Below, one piece after another: positions 58,150 to 64,000 of a DNA stretch of 64,000 bases; position 1 is the stretch's first letter, and each line of letters begins with the position of its first letter. Position numbers and translations under genes: made by a program. The stretch is taken from assembly GCA_023935145.1 (NCBI GenBank), contig CM043698.1, positions 81,734,001 to 81,798,000 of the forward strand, in the 5' to 3' direction. This DNA is from Bretschneidera sinensis. Taxonomy: Eukaryota; Streptophyta; Magnoliopsida; Brassicales; Akaniaceae. The notes beneath the pieces were generated by a model. It saw nothing but the letters and a program-made list of their open reading frames with translations, was not told the origin of the DNA and searched no databases.

Positions 58150-59281
58150 TGCAAGCTACTGGTTTTCAGACTTCCAGCTGAAATTGGGGTGATTTCCCCA
58201 TCCCATATTATAAGTATCAAAGAAAGGTTCTAAAGGCTTCTTGTACATGCCTAAGGCATTACATTGTTCCTTATACATCCCTCTCATCTCAGCAAATGTG
58301 GGGCACTCTTGGGTGAGATGATCTACCCCACCACACACAAAACATGGTTTCAAAGACACTGCATGATTAGCTACTTGTGTCGGCTTTGAGCTTTTAGTCT
58401 TTATCACCTCTAGTTCCCTAGTGAGCATCTCGACCTTGGCCTTAAGGTTATCATCTTCTCTAAGATGGTAAATTCCACCACCATTTGGGTGCCCTATAGG
58501 TCGTGACCTATTTATGCTTTCAGTAGCACTAGGTCCAGTCCAAGTGTGAGCTTTTTCAGTAAGCTCATTGAGGTACTCTATGGCCTCATTAGGATCCTTT
58601 TATAAAAATTCACTATTGCACATCATCTCTACAAATTGGCGCTCTCTATATGTAAGTCCTTCATAAAAATAGCTCACTAAATGCATACCCATGGTGAGGG
58701 CACAAACTCAACAACTCCTTAAATCTCTCCCAAGATTGATACAAAGTCTCACTGTCCTTTTGTGCAAAGGAGGAGATTTGCCTTTTTAAAGCACTGGTCT
58801 TATGTTGGGGAAAGTATTTATTAAAAAATACATGAGTCATCTCAGTCCACGACCCAATAGATCATGGTCTTAGTGAGTATAGCCAACTCTTAGCTCTATC
58901 CTTCAAAGAGAAAGGAAAGAACTTAAGTCTCACAATGTCATCAGTTTTATTTTGACTATGAAAAGTCGCAACTATTTCCTCAAACTCTCTGATGTGCACA
59001 TATGGGTTTTCATTTTCCAAGCCATGAAATGTAGGAAGTAACTGTATCATCTCTGTTTTAAAATCCAGTTATCGAGTATTGACTAGAAACATGATGCATG
59101 ATGGTGTGGCTATGTGTGTAGGGTGGAGGTAATCTTGAAGGGTCCTAGTGGGTTGATCTCTGTGTTTACTCATTTCTTCAAGACTAGATGGATTATCAAA
59201 TAAAGGATTTAAAAAGTTTGATTCTGACTCTAGCACAGGCCTACAAGCAAATCTACCCAAAGCGTCTCTATATCTGAGCAT
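58150..59281 (-). pseudogene. gag: gag of element C
   Basis: Athila gag starts at 59281 (MLRYRDALGRFACRPVLE). A TAA near 59070 and a TGA near 58862 interrupt it; both look like C-to-T changes relative to element G. A frame disruption follows near 58690. The C-terminal frame 58428-58156 keeps a complete zinc knuckle, CFVCGGVDHLTQEC, and the NHPNFSWKSE segment. Protein similarity to G gag is high throughout. Confidence 0.87.
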
Positions 59282-59461
59282 ACAAGGTCACAAAATAATA
59301 AAAGTACTATAAAAAGAAAGAATAAAATAAAATAAAATTAATGCAGCAAGCTAAAGAGGGAACGAAGTTACCGCCTTTACAGTTGCTGAAAAGAAAAACT
59401 ATTTACAATTCTTCTACCATCATGTCAAAAGTTGACAATCTTCTTTGTACTTAAACGCGTT

Positions 59462-59479
59462 TCCCCGATAACGGCACCA
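59462..59479 (-). other. tRNA-Asp primer site of element C, mutated
   Basis: The minus strand reads TGGTGCCGTTATCGGGGA, two transitions away from the intact site of element G. Confidence 0.8.
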
Positions 59480-59484
59480 AAATT

Positions 59485-60941
59485 TGATTACGTCCAAAGA
59501 GTAATGCGGTAGTTGTAGCACAGCTTTGGAGTGTCGATTCCACAGAGAAACAAGTTAACTACAAAAGAAGGTGTGAACCTTAACACAAACGATAAAAATC
59601 AAGTGAGAGAATAAAGTATTGTGTGAAAATTGTGTAAATAGATTAATGGATATAATAAAGAAACAACAAGGTTCTAGGAATCCTCCCCAGGTTCGTTGCC
59701 CTAATCCTAATTTGACTAAATTGTTTTTATCTCGATTGCAAGTTTCACATCCCAAACAGGCAATCAACAAATATTCAATTAAAACACATGTATAAACCCT
59801 AATGTAATTGATATGAATTACCCTTTACATTCTAGTTAAGCACACAGGACCTATCCTATAGATTTATCAAGAAACGACAATATATCTAAATGACAATGTC
59901 ACAGCAATGGACAAACCTAAAAGATAAATCTACCAGACTCAATCACATCCAAACAAATTGACATAAGAAGAGCATGACTAGACTTATATCTAGGAGAAAC
60001 ATGCAATCACCGAATTAATAAGAAATCTTCTAATTAAATCAAAGAGTAAATCATAACAATGTTTATTAATAATAATAAATCCAAATTACAATGAATCAAG
60101 ACTAGAAAGTAAGAACGACTACACCTATGGATTCATCCCTTCGCCTTGCTTGGAGATTAGTTGGCTATAAGGGAGAGTGTGGCAGCCTTCATGGTGTTTT
60201 CCCCGGCCTCCAGCCTCTAATTTTCCTCCTAAAAGCCCTCCGGATTGCTCCTAAAGGCCCTCTGGATTCACTCTCAGATGATCCCAAAAGATGAAATGAA
60301 GTGGGGTTTTTATAAGGGAATTCCCGAAGTGCAATGTGTTTCTAGTCCGATGTGGGATACTGCCTGTGTGCGCTCGATCACAGCATGGTGTGATCGAGCG
60401 CACTATGGTGCACTGCAAGGTATTTCTGACCAATGTGGGATGTCGCAAGTGTGTACTTGCGATCGATAGCAGGCCTGGTGCGCTCAAGCGCACTAGACAT
60501 CTTCCAGCTTGACCTTCGTCTTCTAAAACGGCCATAACTTTCTCTAGAAAAATCATTTATACGAGTTGAAAAATTCTCCAGAAAATAGACTTCTGGTTCT
60601 TTCTAACCGTATATGGCTCATCTCCTGGTTCTTCTTGCATTAATACAGTTTTAATTTTAAAAAAATGATTGATCTATACGGGAAATTCTGGCAATTTAGT
60701 GAAACTCCTTTCCAAGTGCTTGTGAACCTTCACTTCGGTGTTCAACGAGTCATTGTGCTAAAAGCAATGATAGCTTTTCCATCTCTTTTGAACTTAAGTA
60801 CCTGAAAATGATCGAAATAAATCAATGATCCAAGAATGACACTTTAGAGTTGTTAAGGTATAAAAGTGCAATTCAAACCTAGATCAACCCTAAAATGCTA
60901 ACAATTAAGTACTGTTAAGGTGTATTTTATGACTCTCATCA
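59485..60941 (-). repeat. 5' LTR of element C
   Basis: The plus-strand limits are TGATTACGTCC and GACTCTCATCA. It has the same perfect hairpin (60368-60403), a perfect USE-like motif on the minus strand (60348-60358) and TATAAAA on the minus strand (60308-60314), gap 33 bp. Confidence 0.9.
60348..60358 (-). promoter_or_regulatory. snRNA-type upstream element in C 5' LTR
   Basis: The minus strand reads ATCCCACATCG, a perfect match to RTCCCACATCG, with TATAAAA (60314-60308) exactly 33 bp downstream. Confidence 0.7.
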
Positions 60942-61130
60942 CAATTAAATTATTAATCAAAGGACTAACACGTGTATCAATAAATTTCATAAATGTACTT
61001 GATGCAAAAGAATAGGTTGTACCAAGATCAATTAATAATCTAGCAGGTCTATCAAGGATAGATACTATACCTATCACGACATCAAGAGTTGCTTGGGCAT
61101 CTTGTTGCGTCTAACTACTACGTCCTCCCT
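60942..61130 (-). pseudogene. pol: Element A protease, N-terminal part
   Basis: The minus strand encodes RPARLLIDLGTTYSFASSTF, the Gypsy aspartic protease active-site region (D-L-G instead of D-S/T-G), then FMKFIDTRVSPLINN, where element C begins. The same 19 or so residues are repeated on the far side of C. Confidence 0.82.
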
Positions 61131-62515
61131 CAGCAACTACTCCTCTACCTAAAGCTCTACCCTGAATACTCTCAGATCCACCACCTATCTCTAACTGTCA
61201 CCTCTCAACAACTCCAACATTCACCATCTCAGCTGATCTCCCAAATGCACAATCCACACTGATATTTCCACCCTCTCCACAAACAAAACACATCAAGATA
61301 AGACAATTTCAAGATAAATATCCTATCTGATTATAGTTGTAAGATACTTTGCTCTCTTTATCAAATACAAGACTACCACCTCCCCTTGGTGGTACACTTA
61401 CACCTCTATCAAATCCTCTAACTCCCATAGGTTGTTTTCCAAACCTAGGGGTTCCTTCAACAAAACTCTTAACAACCGAAGCCACTGATCAAGTCTACTT
61501 CTAACTTTGAATCATAGGTCCATATGAGAATGAACGAACTCTCTGGGGTGATCTCCCACCTTGAATACTCATACTATCACCTTTAGAACCTTAAAATTTA
61601 GTCCTCTTCAGCCACTCTCTACATCCTCCAAACTCAACTATATCCTTCTCAATCTAAAGCGACATATCCACCAAAGCAGCATAATTCTGATGCCTCAAAT
61701 ACGATAGTCTAGAACATATCTCATAATACAAACCATCAAGAAATTTCTTACACTTCTTCTCATCGAAATTCACTAGTTCAAGCACAAATCTCGATAAAGC
61801 CATAAATCTACCGTTATCTTGTGCCATAGCCATCATGTTCTACCTCAAATAAATAAAATCCTTAGCATGTTAGATCTAAAAGTATTTAAAAAATAATTTA
61901 CAAAGAATACCTCCTTAAACCTGCTCCAGATTAATGGTCGATCTATATCTGTACTCAACCTAGGAAGAGTATCATCCCACCAATTAGATGCTTCATCCTC
62001 TAACTAAAAAGAATAAAAGGCAACTCTATACCTATTTGTCATTGGCAAAACACCAAATATATGTTTTATATGCTTTACCCACAACTCAGCTTCAAAAGGG
62101 TTATTAGATCCCTTAAAAGTTGAGGGCTTCAACTTAATGAATCTGGTGAAACAATCGCCCTGTATTTCCTGTGCAAACTCTCCATTTCCCTCATGCACAT
62201 CATGCCTTACAAGATTTACAACAATATGAGGTTTTTACCTAACTTGCTCGTCTAGTTTACGTTATAGGTTATCAGCTCTACGCTTTGCCTCATTCATCTT
62301 CTCAAGAGCATGAGTAATAGCTTCTCCTAACTCATCTCTCCCAACACCAGATTCTCTCACAGCAGAACTAGTACAAGTGCACTATCAATATGTTCCCTTT
62401 TAGGAACCACAAACTCAATATCATTCTCAACCTCTGCTCTTCTATATACTAGAAGCCTACCACGACCTCTCTGATTCATAACTCTAGCTCTAAGACTATT
62501 ATGTCCATGTGTCAT
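61131..62515 (-). pseudogene. gag: Element A gag
   Basis: It starts at ATG 62515 (MTHGHNSL, homologous to B gag). The frame 62198-62004 holds the capsid-like TRFIKLKPSTFKGSNNPFEA, and 61836-61654 holds ALSRFVLELVNFDEKKCKKF. The zinc knuckle near 61270 reads CFVCGEGGNISVDC with N in place of the His. Many stops interrupt it. Confidence 0.83.
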
Positions 62516-62616
62516 CCTCAGACCCTGCATTAAAATACAATTTATTTTAGGCTTTTATTTTCTTAAGTTTCATGCAGTCTATAGAATCATAAAACCTATA
62601 GCTCCAATACCAAAAT

Positions 62617-64000
62617 TATAACGACCTATCCCAGGTGAGCTCACCCCGAGACGGTATTGTCACATTTATTATCTAAGCATGACAGATACATGCAATAATA
62701 AATACATCATCATCCAAATAAAATATTTACAAATACTTCCTCAACTCTTTTCAGATGAGCTACAATTCTTTCACATAATATTCAAATATTTACAACATAT
62801 TTAAATATAGACAAATGCATGTACAACTATTTTTCTCAATTTCTTTCTTTATACAATATGAGGATGCCGACCACAAGGACTTACTTAAGCTATTCACTCT
62901 AAGTCTCAGATCAATATTCTATCGATCTTGCCCGTAGCCTAAAATTTATTTAACAATGAGGAGTGAGCTTCACAAGCTCAGTGAATTCAATTTACTAGAA
63001 GTACTCGATTTGTATACTTCTTGTCATATTTATATCTTAATCATAATCATAATTCAAAGATAATTATTCACCTCTCAATTTTCATTTCATCATTTTTATT
63101 ATCATATAATCATCATTTCAAATTTCATCTCATTTACTTAATCAATTAATAACTATCATTTTAATATCATTTTTATCATAATTACCTCATCATGAGGTTC
63201 ACATCATACAAATAGTCATTTACTGCATATCATATCACATTTTCTTTCAATTATTTATTCATCATATCTGTCTCTGCATGAGACTTATATTTATATTATC
63301 ATTTCATAATCAATTTGATGCCTTAATATCTCAATAATAATATAAATAAATATATGCATGCATCCCACTACATCCTCATTTCATTTCTTTCTTTCTCATC
63401 ATTTCACAATACATCATCTCCATACTATCAACGTATGGTTTTGGGAGCTTCTTTCCATATGTCTACATGCCTCATCCAGACCAGTCATGGTTCTGGTCTT
63501 CCATCTATGCACATGATCAACAACATGCAAGCAAACATATCATAATGTCATACAAATCAAATCATTTTCTTTCACAAAAACTTTCCTTTATCATATGTAT
63601 ATCAAATCATCTCTTCATATAATATGAACTTATTCATTTCTCTTTTCCAACATACTTTTTATCAATTTCTATCGATTTATCCCCTCAAGGATATAATTTC
63701 ACCAACTTTTCATATATATTCATTTCAGTCATATTATAAATCATAATTCTATTAAATCATCAAATCCATACATATTTCATCAACTTAACATATTCATAAT
63801 ATATATTTAATATCTAATTCATGTTTTCATTCATTTTAAGCTTTATATACATTTCATGTTTATCTTGCTTACTAAAATTAAATTCAACTCATGACATAGC
63901 ACTTAAAGCTACTCGCGAACTACTTCGTTTTCTTTCTTGTTCCTCCTAGCAATTACACTAGTTTACTGATCACCAGTACCTATCCATAATATACTTATCA
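62617..64000 (-). repeat. 5' LTR of element A, running off the window
   Basis: It starts TATAACGACC (TG changed to TA on the plus strand) just after a decayed iMet primer site (minus TGGTATTGGAGC, 62612-62601). It is uninterrupted and serves as the empty-site reference for the solo LTR and element D insertions. About 0.9 kb should lie beyond 64000. Confidence 0.85.

Larger units (their letters stand above)
54459..60941 (-). mobile_element. Element C: Athila-type, pol-deleted, inside element A protease
   Basis: This 6.5 kb minus-strand element has LTRs at 54459-55914 (1456 bp) and 59485-60941 (1457 bp), a mutated tRNA-Asp primer site, a broken gag, a short remnant spanning a large pol deletion, and the shared Athila 3' UTR. 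LTR identity is about 95% over 210 bp by eye. Instead of a 5-bp target duplication, 58 bp of host sequence is present on both sides. TGAT at the LTR edge also matches the host. Confidence 0.9.
30655..64000 (-). mobile_element. Element A: chromodomain Gypsy (Tekay-like), host of a nest
   Basis: This minus-strand element has its 3' LTR on the left, in three pieces (30655-31427, 32914-33138, 41559-42908), and its 5' LTR from 62617 running off the window. Coding order on the minus strand is gag (62515 to about 61130), protease (about 61100-60942 and 54458 onward), RT (to 53723, then 45578 onward), RNase H, integrase and a chromodomain-type C-terminus (42953). A solo LTR, D, B and C are inserted in it. 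The LTRs run TGTAATACCC to GGGTCGTTACA in minus orientation. All frames are broken. Confidence 0.85.

Overview
This window reads as intergenic heterochromatin from a flowering plant, most likely a dicot. It is AT-rich and holds no intact host gene, no tRNA and no rRNA. Nearly every coding-like stretch is a decayed plant retroelement domain: Athila-type and chromodomain-bearing Gypsy, Ale/Retrofit-like Copia, Tat-like LTRs, and a putative plant-transposon domain gene. Species cannot be determined from the sequence.

Left part (1-18405). A Copia-type LTR (1-712) abuts a 2.7 kb near-palindrome (713-3388) made of two head-to-head copies of the 5' half of a putative plant-transposon protein pseudogene. 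The right-hand copy continues through a 3' UTR to an LTR (5371-6652); this is element F. Next comes the 3' end of an older Tat-like element, E, with a nine-unit 48-bp hairpin array and an LTR split by a complete Athila-family element, G (7894-18191). G has paired 1.5 kb LTRs, a tRNA-Asp primer site, and broken gag and pol.

Middle part (18406-30654). This is AT-rich sequence with class II-like elements that have visible inverted termini (about 18952-20513, 22232-24288, 27313-28305), several 0.2-0.4 kb tandem duplications, a minus-strand Tat-like LTR with leader (about 21300-22175), a minus-strand LTR-like block (about 24650-26701), and a zinc-knuckle fragment resembling the tail of a Mutator-like transposase.

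Right part (30655-64000). This is one large nest. The host is element A, a minus-strand chromodomain Gypsy element that runs off the right edge. Its 3' LTR holds an Athila solo LTR (31428-32913, 5-bp target duplication ATAAT) and a Tat-like element D (33139-41558, target duplication CATAT); D itself contains a truncated Copia element, H (about 34095-38650). A's reverse transcriptase is split by a relative, element B (45579-53722). A's protease is split by element C (54459-60941), a pol-less Athila-type element flanked by an unusual 58-bp duplication.

How the parts relate: F, G and C share a 3' UTR, purine tract and LTR start, so F and C could in principle have used the machinery of an autonomous relative of G. 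All five Athila-type LTRs of the G/C/solo group carry a copy of the plant snRNA-gene upstream element exactly 33 bp before a TATA box; three copies are perfect and two have one mismatch. That is the most striking non-coding signal here. No reading frame looks capable of making a functional product today.
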